Positions 1-5,160 of a DNA stretch of 6,917 nucleotides are shown in pieces. Each line of letters opens with the position of its first letter. Position 1 is the stretch's first letter. Below the pieces are notes generated by a model. It saw nothing but the letters and a program-made list of their open reading frames with translations. It did no database searches and was not told where the DNA came from. Origin of the DNA: Verrucomicrobiota bacterium (GTDB taxonomy: Bacteria; Verrucomicrobiota; Verrucomicrobiia; Opitutales; Intestinicryptomonadaceae); NCBI GenBank assembly GCA_003343565.1, contig QALA01000045.1:1-6917 (forward strand). The letters run 5' to 3'. The position numbers and the translations under genes were made by a program.

Positions 1-333
1 CGGCGCAAAAAGTTTCCAAACTCAAACCCGGCCGACAAGTCCGCCCCAAAGCCTTTAAATTCCCGCCGCTTCCCATTTCCAATCTCATCTTTCAAACGCC
101 ATTGGAAACTAAACGTCGCGCGACGCCGCAAAAAAGCCGCGGAATATCAAAGCGCCTGCGGCCGATTGATGTATCGCGCCAAAAGGTTTGATATGGTGTA
201 CCAAACGTTTGACTTTTTTTATATGCACAACCGCGAACATCTCGTGGACATCGCAAACCTTGCAATGATAGAGTTTGCCACACACCCGGATTATCCTTTC
301 CACCCCTCCGACGACGGCGTCCACGCCGCGTGA
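1..333 (+). CDS. 3' part of an unidentified gene, cut by the left edge
   Basis: Frame 1 is open from the first base of the window to a TGA at 331-333. The last 65 or so codons look genuinely coding: mixed hydrophobic and charged residues with a helical segment reading HNREHLVDIANLAMIEF (near 223-273), then an acidic tail ending DDGVHAA. The pattern REHLVDIANLAMIEF is reminiscent of the C-terminal helix of MazG-like or phage-type nucleotide pyrophosphohydrolases, where a 'LVD.AN' motif is common. That resemblance is from memory and weak. The first 40 codons are Arg/Lys/Pro/Ser-rich and less convincing, so the true start could be inside the window (for example TTG 166 or ATG 169) or beyond the edge. 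An intrinsic terminator begins 30 bases after the stop, which supports a real transcription unit ending here. A palindrome with a PurR-type core lies inside the frame at 202-211. No function is assigned. Confidence 0.5.
   Translation, partial: RRKKFPNSNPADKSAPKPLNSRRFPFPISSFKRHWKLNVARRRKKAAEYQSACGRLMYRAKRFDMVYQTFDFFYMHNREHLVDIANLAMIEFATHPDYPFHPSDDGVHAA
202..211. promoter_or_regulatory. PurR/LacI-type palindrome, copy 1
   Basis: CAAACGTTTG is a perfect 10-base palindrome with a central CG. It equals the core of the E. coli PurR operator consensus and fits the general LacI-family operator style. It lies inside the open frame that ends at 333, and an inverted copy with matching flanks (13 bases in all) lies at 441-453. 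It may be an operator half of a looping pair or simply coding sequence. No regulator gene is in the window. Confidence 0.2.
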
Positions 334-363
334 AAAATATGACGCTGCAACTATTTTTCAAAG

Positions 364-396
364 CCCTTGCAAACCCGTTGCAGGGACTCTTTTTTT
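364..396 (+). terminator. Intrinsic terminator after the left-edge gene
   Basis: The stem CCCTTGCAA / TTGCAGGG (364-372 and 378-385, one bulged T) encloses a 5-base loop. Four bases later comes a run of seven T (390-396). It begins 30 bases after the stop codon at 333, the expected place for a Rho-independent terminator of that gene on the plus strand. Confidence 0.6.
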
Positions 397-442
397 CAGC
401 CCGGAGCGTGACCGCGGACATCGTCGGAACAAAAAAACGGGT

Positions 443-452
443 CAAACGTTTG
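443..452. promoter_or_regulatory. PurR/LacI-type palindrome, copy 2
   Basis: This is a second CAAACGTTTG palindrome. With its flanks (GTCAAACGTTTGG, 441-453) it is the exact reverse complement of 201-213. It lies in noncoding DNA just after the terminator and about 540 bases before the next convincing start, so its target is unclear. Confidence 0.3.
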
Positions 453-682
453 GCACAACGGCCGATATCCGGGGTTTTTTTGGGGAAAATCCGTCAAACC
501 TAAAAATATGGAGCAGACAGCCGCAACTTTCGCTCCACGTCCACAATAGTCCATAATTTACCCAAATCGCCCATTATTCAAACCATCTGTCACTAATCAT
601 TGAGGCGGAGTCGAATCGACAAAAAACGCCCTCCGACGAAAGGCCAAAATCAGACAAAGTTCGGAAGGCTTTTTAGAACTTT

Positions 683-702
683 TTAAGGCGGATTAAGGCG
701 GG
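683..702. repeat. Two 10-base tandem units TTAAGGCGG(A/G)
   Basis: TTAAGGCGGA (683-692) is followed directly by TTAAGGCGGG (693-702). This is a two-copy tandem repeat in noncoding DNA right after a T-rich stretch. No function is evident. Confidence 0.7.
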
Positions 703-720
703 AAAGTTTGCACGCTCAAA

Positions 721-760
721 CCGTGCGGCGGGCGGCGCACGGGCGGCGGGCGGCGCGGTG
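721..760. repeat. Very GC-rich block with a 14-base direct repeat
   Basis: GCGGCGGGCGGCGC occurs at 725-738 and again at 743-756. The first copy is framed by CCGTGC (721-726) and GCACGG (737-742), which can pair into a 6-base-pair stem with a G-rich loop. The many GG and GGG runs could also fold as a two-layer G-quadruplex on the plus strand. The composition is far more GC-rich than the neighbouring noncoding DNA. Confidence 0.7.
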
Positions 761-887
761 CGCGACGGTTGGCGGGCAGCGGCAGAAAGCCAAAGCGGAA
801 CGTCAAAGAAGTCGCAGCCGCAATGCAATGTGCCCGAATAAAAGATGCCGAAAAAGAAAAAATTTTCCAAGCCGCACTCCGTCTTTT

Positions 888-902
888 CAAAATCGAATTT
901 TG
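888..902. promoter_or_regulatory. Palindrome CAAAAT-N3-ATTTTG upstream of the lipoprotein gene
   Basis: Two perfect 6-base arms are separated by CGA, centred about 98 bases before the lipoprotein start at 993. Its size and symmetry fit a dimeric regulator site in a promoter region, but no clear -35/-10 pair could be assigned around it. Confidence 0.25.
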
Positions 903-967
903 CAACGCCTAAACGCCGCCCCAATTCCTCAGGCGGCCTTCGGTCAATAGAAAAATGTTGAATTGGC

Positions 968-1006
968 GGAGAGTTTATGCGAAAAAAAAGCGATGAAAAT
1001 TTTTAA
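968..1006 (+). promoter_or_regulatory. Shine-Dalgarno and 9-codon mini-ORF overlapping the lipoprotein start
   Basis: GGAGAG (968-973) is the best ribosome binding site in this region. It lies only 3 bases before an ATG at 977, but 19 bases before the ATG at 993 that begins the lipoprotein. The ATG at 977 opens MRKKSDENF, ending at TAA 1004-1006, in another frame. Between the two ATGs is a run of eight A (982-989). With one A fewer, translation from 977 would run in frame as MRKKAMKIF..., a classic positively charged signal-peptide start. The site may be a coupled leader ORF, a slippage site, or a sequencing or assembly error. Confidence 0.35.
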
Positions 1007-2249
1007 GACGCTCCCGCTGCTCTTATGCGCGCTGGCCGCCGGTTGCGGCATTATAAGGGAAAATTGGCAGACGGACGAAAATTCCGATTCGTGGTCGTTC
1101 GGGCAGGAACTGTCGTTTTTCAACAGATACGGGATACAGACGGTCATACTCTCGGACGGGGATTCTGTCGCGGCCGTATCGCCCCAGTTTCAGGGACGCG
1201 TTCTGACTTCGACGTACGGCGGGGTTGAGGCTCCGTCGCTCGGCTGGATAAACCGCGCGCTGATCGCGTTCAAAAAAGACGACATGCAAAAGGCGAGGCT
1301 CGGCGGAGAGGACTGCTTCGGAGTGGGCCCCGGCGGCGGGGACGAATCGATATTTTTCTCCCGCGGCAAAATATTTTCAGAGGAAAACTGGACAGTTCCG
1401 GCCTGGGTGTCCAAGGAGCCGTGGGAGCTTGTCGCGCAAACGCGCAGGCAGGCGAAATTCGCAAAGACGGCGGAATTTGAAAACGCGAAGGGAACGCGCT
1501 TTAAGGTAAAGGCCGAAAGGGAGGTGTCTTTGCTGACGCGCAAAAACGCCGCTGACATTCTCGGCATAGAGATTCCCGACAGCGTGAAGATAGTGGCGTT
1601 CCAGTCCCTCAATAAAATCTCCAACGACGGCGACAAGGCGTGGAATCCCGAATACGGGCGGCTGAACATAACGGTCAGCGGCTACTTCAACGCGTCGAAA
1701 AACACATTTGTGTTCATTCCGTTCAGGGAGGGCGACGTGTCCAAATTCGGCGACATCGTGCGCGACGACTATTTCGAGCCGGCAATGGGCATAACGGATT
1801 CGTCCAAGAGGCTCTTCGTCACGCAGGACTATATCCGCTTTAGGGCCGACGCAAAGGCGTTATCGGGAATTTCCGTGCCGCCCCGCCGCAGCGAGGGAAT
1901 CGCGCTCTCCTACGACGACGCGAAAAAAGTGCTGACGGTCATCACCTACCTCCGCCCCGCGGACAAGAGGGAGTATCTTGCCTCCTCCTGGCGCAGGACG
2001 CCGAACCCCAACGACGACGGCGACGCAATCAGCGTATTCAACAACGGGCCCCTCAGCCGAACCTCCGCGCCGGCGGAGCCGTACTTCCAAATTTCAACCT
2101 ATTCGCCCGCAATCCACATAGCGCCGGGCAGGTCGCAATTCCACCTTCAGCGCACATTCCACTTCAACGGCTCGGAATACGACCTCGGCCTGATTTCCTA
2201 CAAGCTCGCCGGAATATCGATAGGCCAGCTCAGGGGAGAGTCGGAATAG
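993..2249 (+). CDS. Exported lipoprotein of the DUF6786 type
   Basis: The protein has 418 residues. The N-terminus MKIFKTLPLLLCALAAGC is a lipoprotein signal peptide with Cys18 as the lipidation site (lipobox AAGC), so the mature protein should be membrane-anchored outside the cytoplasm. The body resembles, from memory, DUF6786 proteins of Verrucomicrobiota, Planctomycetota and Bacteroidota. Shared landmarks are the early VSPQFQGRVLTST segment (62-74), SLGWINRALI (82-91), GGEDCFGVGPGGGDESIFF (104-122), the TRFKVKAERE strand (168-177), and the C-terminal YFQISTYSPA / FHLQRTFHF segment (364-390). The content suggests a beta-rich fold, possibly mutarotase-like; no enzymatic activity can be stated. 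A TTG at 963 would add ten residues before the signal peptide and is less likely than ATG 993. The family call is fairly sure, the function unknown. Confidence 0.85.
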   Translation: MKIFKTLPLLLCALAAGCGIIRENWQTDENSDSWSFGQELSFFNRYGIQTVILSDGDSVAAVSPQFQGRVLTSTYGGVEAPSLGWINRALIAFKKDDMQKARLGGEDCFGVGPGGGDESIFFSRGKIFSEENWTVPAWVSKEPWELVAQTRRQAKFAKTAEFENAKGTRFKVKAEREVSLLTRKNAADILGIEIPDSVKIVAFQSLNKISNDGDKAWNPEYGRLNITVSGYFNASKNTFVFIPFREGDVSKFGDIVRDDYFEPAMGITDSSKRLFVTQDYIRFRADAKALSGISVPPRRSEGIALSYDDAKKVLTVITYLRPADKREYLASSWRRTPNPNDDGDAISVFNNGPLSRTSAPAEPYFQISTYSPAIHIAPGRSQFHLQRTFHFNGSEYDLGLISYKLAGISIGQLRGESE

Positions 2250-2257
2250 CGCGCAGC

Positions 2258-2281
2258 CGCCGCCTCTGCTGCGGGCGTTTT
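2258..2281 (+). terminator. Probable intrinsic terminator of the lipoprotein gene
   Basis: CGCCGC (2258-2263) can pair with GCGGGCG (2271-2277, one bulged G) around a 7-base loop, followed by TTTT (2278-2281). It starts 9 bases after the stop codon. The T-run is short, so the call is moderate. Confidence 0.4.
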
Positions 2282-2333
2282 CCCCCACGCAATCCAAACG
2301 GGGGCTCGGCCGGCCAAAGGCGGCGGGGGAAAA
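2278..2333. repeat. Inverted repeat TTTTCCCCC ... GGGGGAAAA
   Basis: Perfect 9-base arms at 2278-2286 and 2325-2333 are separated by 38 bases that contain the palindrome GGCCGGCC (2308-2315). It sits in the gap between the lipoprotein and peptidase genes, ending 39 bases before the peptidase start. It may form a cruciform or mRNA leader hairpin. Its first arm overlaps the T-run of the proposed terminator. Confidence 0.5.
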
Positions 2334-2372
2334 TCGGGCGGCCAAACGGAATAAATCGGGAAAAATCGAATT

Positions 2373-3440
2373 ATGAACGAACGGTTTGAAATGGACGAGT
2401 TTCTCCTTGAACTTCTGCGCTCCCGCTCTCCGACCGGGACGGAGCGAGAAGCCGGAAGCGTCGTGGAACGCTACATGCGGGGCTTCGCCGACAGCGTGAA
2501 GCCCGACGTTCTCGGCAATAGGATAGCGTCGTTGGGCGGAGGGGAAAAGACTCTCATGTACGCCGGGCACATGGACGAAATAGGATTCATAGTCTCGTAC
2601 ATAGACGACGACGGATTCGTGTTCTTCCAGCAGCTCGGCGGGCACGACAACATAATGCTGCCCGGCAGGCGCGTCGCCATACTGACTTCCGCCGGAAACG
2701 TGTACGGGGTCACCGGTAAGCGGGCTATCCACTTGACGGACGCGAAGGAGCGCAAAGAGATTCCCGAAACCCATCAGGTCTGGATAGACATAGGCGCAAA
2801 GGACGCCAACGAGGCGCGCAAAATGGTGAGGATAGGCGATCCCGTCGTCTACGACACCGCGCTTCACGCCCTGACAAACCGCCGCTGCGCCGCGCGCGCG
2901 TTCGACAACCGGGCGGGTTGCTACTGTGCGTTTGAGGCGATGCGCCGCATTGCGAAGCTGGAAGCGAAACCCGAATACAAACTGGTTTGTGTTGCGACAT
3001 CGCAGGAGGAAATCGGCACGCGGGGCGCGGCCACGTCGGCTTATGCGGTAAATCCCGACGTGGCGGTGGCAATCGACGTGGAGCACGCCACGGACTTTCC
3101 GGGCTGCGACAAGCGCAGATTCGGCTCGATAAAACTCGGCGGCGGCCCCGTCATTTCCCGCGGGCCGAACCTGAACCCGAAGGTGTTCCAAAGGCTGGTT
3201 GACTGCGCGGAATCGCTGAAAATGGACTATCAGATCAACGCCGAAAACCGGCCTACCGGAACCGACGCGCGCGTCCTGCAAATGACGAGGGGCGGAGTGG
3301 CCACGGGCTTGGTCGGAGTGCCGCTGCGCTACATGCACACGCCTTCGGAAGTCGCCGATTTGGACGACATAGAAAACTGCGTGCGCCTGCTTGAGGCCTT
3401 CGCGCTCTCGCTGAAAAATTCGGACGACTTCACGTTCTGA
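2373..3440 (+). CDS. M42-family metallo-aminopeptidase (FrvX/TET-like)
   Basis: The protein has 355 residues, the usual length for family M42, and no signal peptide, so it is a cytosolic enzyme removing N-terminal residues from peptides. The two-metal site is complete: AGHMDEIG supplies His66 and Asp68, FDNR supplies the bridging Asp178, SQEEIG supplies the general base Glu212 and metal ligand Glu213, AIDV supplies Asp235, and MHTPSE supplies His322. The N-terminal SPTGTERE stretch (20-26) and the RGPNLNPK segment (263-270) also fit the family. M42 enzymes typically form dodecameric tetrahedral (TET) particles. Some relatives were once annotated as endoglucanase CelM, now regarded as misannotation. 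The specific residue preference cannot be read from the sequence. ATG 2373 has no strong Shine-Dalgarno; ATG 2391 is an alternative start that would remove six residues. It appears to be a single-gene unit with a hairpin after the stop. Confidence 0.95.
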   Translation: MNERFEMDEFLLELLRSRSPTGTEREAGSVVERYMRGFADSVKPDVLGNRIASLGGGEKTLMYAGHMDEIGFIVSYIDDDGFVFFQQLGGHDNIMLPGRRVAILTSAGNVYGVTGKRAIHLTDAKERKEIPETHQVWIDIGAKDANEARKMVRIGDPVVYDTALHALTNRRCAARAFDNRAGCYCAFEAMRRIAKLEAKPEYKLVCVATSQEEIGTRGAATSAYAVNPDVAVAIDVEHATDFPGCDKRRFGSIKLGGGPVISRGPNLNPKVFQRLVDCAESLKMDYQINAENRPTGTDARVLQMTRGGVATGLVGVPLRYMHTPSEVADLDDIENCVRLLEAFALSLKNSDDFTF

Positions 3441-3445
3441 TTCCC

Positions 3446-3474
3446 CGCGCGCGGGATTTCGCGCGCGCATTTTA
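3446..3474 (+). terminator. Terminator-like hairpin after the peptidase gene
   Basis: CGCGCGCG (3446-3453) pairs perfectly with CGCGCGCG (3460-3467) around the 6-base loop GGATTT, followed two bases later by TTTTAT (3470-3475). It begins 6 bases after the stop codon. The strong stem with a short T-run fits an intrinsic terminator. A smaller ATGCG/CGCAT hairpin follows at 3476-3490. Confidence 0.55.
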
Positions 3475-3586
3475 TATGCGAATCCCGCATGCGCGCTGCG
3501 CCGCCCGCAGAGGCGCGCAAGGCGGACGCCGCCGAAACCTCCGCCGAAAAGACCGCCCAAACGCTCCGCGGGAATGCGCGGAAAAC

Positions 3587-3593
3587 AGGAAAG
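3587..3593 (+). promoter_or_regulatory. Ribosome binding site choosing the hemD start at 3604
   Basis: AGGAAAG lies 10 bases before ATG 3604. The alternative in-frame ATG at 3574 has no comparable site and would add ten hydrophilic residues (MRGKQERQQN) before the conserved domain, so 3604 is preferred. Confidence 0.55.
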
Positions 3594-3603
3594 ACAACAA
3601 AAT

Positions 3604-4395
3604 ATGGCCGAAAACAAAGCCTTGTCCGGAAAGACAGTCCTGCTGACGCGGGAAAACAACGAGAGCCTCAGCGGCGTATTGTCGGAAAGGGGCGCAACCG
3701 CGCTCGAAATACCGCTGATAAAAGTCGAGCATTCCGCGCGCGAAGAAGACGCGCGCGACGTCATGGACGAAATGGGACATTACGACTGGATAACCTTTTC
3801 CAGCGCAAACGGGGTCAAGGGGTTTTTCCGCGAATTTTTCAAACGCTTCGACGACATACGCTGCATTGGAATCGCGCGCATTGCCTGCGTCGGAAGCGCC
3901 ACGGAGGCGGAACTGAAAAAATACCATCTGCGCGCCGACGCCGTGCCGGACATATCCACGGCTGAGGCCATGATAGAAAAGATGGCCGAATACGAAACGC
4001 TTGAGAATCTCAAGGTTCTGTGCGTCCGGGGGAATTTGTCGTCTCCCGACGCAATTCGCGCGCTGGAATCCAAGCACAACGCGATAACGGACTCCATAGA
4101 GGTTTACAAGACGTCGCCCGTCGATCTAAAGGCCAACCCCGTCCCGGATATTGAAAAATTCAGAAAAGGCGGGGCGGACGCCGTCGTGTTCGCAAGCCCG
4201 TCGGCCGTCGAGAGCTTTTTGTCAAACGCGCAAAGCCTCGCAACGCGCGCGGAGGCAAAGCGCCCAAAAATAATTTCAATCGGCCCCGCGACGTCCGCCG
4301 CGCTGCGCAAGCGAGATTTGCAAATAGCAAAAGAATCTCCGTCGCCCTATCCGGAAGCCGTTGCGGATTCAATAGTAAGCGCGCTTTCCGAATGA
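3604..4395 (+). CDS. hemD: Uroporphyrinogen-III synthase
   Basis: The protein has 263 residues, the usual size for HemD. This cytosolic enzyme inverts ring D and closes hydroxymethylbilane to uroporphyrinogen III, the branch point to haem, sirohaem and cobalamin. The two-domain pattern is clear. The first domain starts with TVLLTRE (11-17), then ALEIPLIKVE (33-42), YDWITFSSANGVKGFF (60-75) and IACVGSATEAEL (93-104). The second has DISTAEAMI (116-124), LKVLCVRGN (136-144), VYKTSP (167-172), ADAVVFASPSAVESF (191-205) and IISIGPATSAAL (223-234). Sequence is poorly conserved in this family, but these segments together are diagnostic. It stands alone here, without hemC or hemB. The last 15 codons are duplicated almost exactly 397 bases downstream, outside any gene. 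A longer start at 3574 is possible but less supported. Confidence 0.93.
   Translation: MAENKALSGKTVLLTRENNESLSGVLSERGATALEIPLIKVEHSAREEDARDVMDEMGHYDWITFSSANGVKGFFREFFKRFDDIRCIGIARIACVGSATEAELKKYHLRADAVPDISTAEAMIEKMAEYETLENLKVLCVRGNLSSPDAIRALESKHNAITDSIEVYKTSPVDLKANPVPDIEKFRKGGADAVVFASPSAVESFLSNAQSLATRAEAKRPKIISIGPATSAALRKRDLQIAKESPSPYPEAVADSIVSALSE
4343..4389 (+). repeat. hemD 3' end, copy 1 of a 47-base direct repeat
   Basis: This segment, inside the last codons of hemD and ending just before the stop, matches 4740-4786 with 44 of 47 bases identical. The last 32 bases (4358-4389) are exact. The two copies are 397 bases apart in the same orientation. Confidence 0.95.
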
Positions 4396-4464
4396 CGCTC
4401 GCGCCGCGCGTCTTCTAAGGAAACGCAGATAAGCTAAACTGTTTTATCGCCGCCCGCCAAACCG

Positions 4465-4514
4465 GGAACTTTTTGCGCGCTCGAAAAAAGAGATTTTCGC
4501 GGAACTTTTTACGC
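4465..4514. repeat. 14-base direct repeat GGAACTTTTT(G/A)CGC
   Basis: Copies at 4465-4478 and 4501-4514 differ at one position. They start 36 bases apart in noncoding DNA after hemD. No function is evident. Confidence 0.6.
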
Positions 4515-4600
4515 AAAAGCTAAAACGCGCTCGACGTATCCGCCGCAAAATGCGCATTGCCCCCACCGGCGCGCACGAAGAAACGGCGCGCTCATTGTAA

Positions 4601-4627
4601 AATCGCGCGGAATAAATCGCGCGGAAT
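4601..4627. repeat. Two tandem units AATCGCGCGGAAT
   Basis: The 13-base word occurs at 4601-4613 and 4615-4627, a tandem duplication with a 14-base period. It is in noncoding DNA and looks like a recent slippage product. Confidence 0.75.
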
Positions 4628-4739
4628 CTTTCAAGCGGCAAAAGAGTTTTCGCCAACGTTGACGACGACGTCCTTATTCTCGCGTCCTCATACCCGCGCT
4701 TTTGCACCCGTGCCCTTACGAATGCCGCAGAGTTGCCCC

Positions 4740-4786
4740 CGCCCTCGCCGGAAACCGTTGCGGATTCAATAGTAAGCGCGCTTTCC
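4740..4786 (+). pseudogene. Displaced copy of the hemD 3' end (gene remnant or recombination scar)
   Basis: Matches 4343-4389 at 44 of 47 bases, with differences corresponding to 4349, 4350 and 4357. In its reading frame it gives SPETVADSIVSALSK against YPEAVADSIVSALSE of HemD, but it lacks the stop codon at the matching place (AAACGG instead of GAATGA) and reads on into nonsense. Weak similarity may continue about 20 bases upstream. Nothing like the rest of hemD precedes it. It is either the last remnant of a duplicated hemD or a direct repeat left by insertion or excision of DNA at the gene's end. Confidence 0.6.
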
Positions 4787-4982
4787 AAACGGCGCCGAAA
4801 CTGCCCTTTCCCGACGGCGAACAATGGGCAGAGAAATTTTCCCAACCGCAAAATCCGCAAGAAACCCGACCGAAACCTGCGGCTCATCATTGCCCGCTTT
4901 CTTCGCGCAAAAAAACGCATTTCGCCCAAAGGCGGCGGAAGCGTCTGCCGCACAATTCGGTGATATGTCCCGGCACGCGATT

Positions 4983-5018
4983 CGACGCACAAATAGGCGC
5001 ACAAATCGACGCATAACC
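4983..5018. repeat. Degenerate 12-base tandem repeat
   Basis: Three consecutive units read CGACGCACAAAT, AGGCGCACAAAT and CGACGCATAACC. The periodicity gives repetitive translations such as RRTNRRTNRR in one frame. It is interpreted as noncoding simple repeat DNA. Confidence 0.5.
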
Positions 5019-5092
5019 CAGCGCACGACCAATCGCCCGCCACGCGCACAAGCTCGCAGCACGCCGCCCGACCCGTCCACAAAGCACAAGAC

Positions 5093-5127
5093 AAAAAAGC
5101 GGCGACGCCCGCATCGGACGCCGCCGC
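5093..5127 (-). terminator. Intrinsic terminator of the minus-strand TIM-barrel gene
   Basis: On the minus strand a 9-base-pair stem (arms 5119-5127 and 5099-5107, one A-C mismatch) with an 11-base loop is followed by six T (complement of 5093-5098). It starts 33 bases after the stop codon at 5161-5163, an ideal place for this gene. Confidence 0.8.
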
Positions 5128-5160
5128 AAAACTTGCGCAAAAACCGTCTATTCAGCCGTC

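Larger units (their letters stand above)
397..962. other. Gene-poor region between the left-edge gene and the lipoprotein gene
   Basis: No protein I would defend is encoded here. The open frames on both strands are short, rich in Arg/Pro/Ala, and lack conserved-looking segments. The stretch holds a PurR-type palindrome (443-452), a nested hairpin (around 602-633) followed by a second imperfect hairpin and T-rich sequence (about 631-684), a 10-base tandem repeat (683-702), a very GC-rich duplicated block (721-760), a CAAAAT/ATTTTG palindrome (888-902), and a 6-base-pair GCCGCC/GGCGGC hairpin (915-920 with 932-937). The last two lie just ahead of the lipoprotein gene and could belong to its promoter or 5' leader. 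The hairpins at 602-684 could be a small RNA with its own terminator, but nothing matches a known RNA family. Confidence 0.5.
4396..5092. other. Gene-poor, repeat-bearing region after hemD
   Basis: No convincing gene is visible on either strand. The open frames translate to Arg/Pro/Ala/Thr-rich strings of the kind GC-skewed noncoding DNA gives. The stretch holds a copy of the hemD 3' end (4740-4786), a 14-base direct repeat GGAACTTTTT(G/A)CGC (4465-4478 and 4501-4514), a 14-base-period tandem repeat (4601-4627) and a 12-base-period repeat (4983-5018). No terminator of hemD with a good T-run was found. The mixture of a displaced gene fragment and short repeats suggests decayed or rearranged DNA. 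Confidence 0.5.

Noticed and set aside
673..924. Overlapping short frames on both strands in the GC-rich block
   Set aside because: The low-complexity Ala/Pro/Arg translations follow directly from the GCGGCGGGCGGCGC repeats. No start signal or domain is seen.
2094..3764. A 556-codon open frame on the minus strand opposite the M42 peptidase gene
   Set aside because: The plus strand carries a complete M42 catalytic motif set. The opposite frame gives an Arg/Ala/Val/His-rich string without recognisable domains and overhangs into neighbouring genes. Long antisense frames are expected with this codon use.
3472..4077. A 201-codon minus-strand frame opposite hemD
   Set aside because: The HemD motifs on the plus strand are clear. 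The antisense translation shows no domain and is rich in Arg, Phe and Ala.
993..4395. Lipoprotein, peptidase and hemD considered as one operon
   Set aside because: The gaps are 123 and 163 bases, with terminator-like hairpins after the first two genes, and the functions are unrelated.
4465..5018. Repeats considered as a CRISPR array
   Set aside because: The units are only 12-14 bases, unevenly spaced, without constant spacers, and no cas gene is present.
4444..5094. A 216-codon minus-strand frame in the gap after hemD
   Set aside because: It is extremely Arg/Ser/Ala-rich, repetitive at the 12-base repeat, and spans the terminator-side DNA and the hemD fragment. Nothing conserved-looking is in it.
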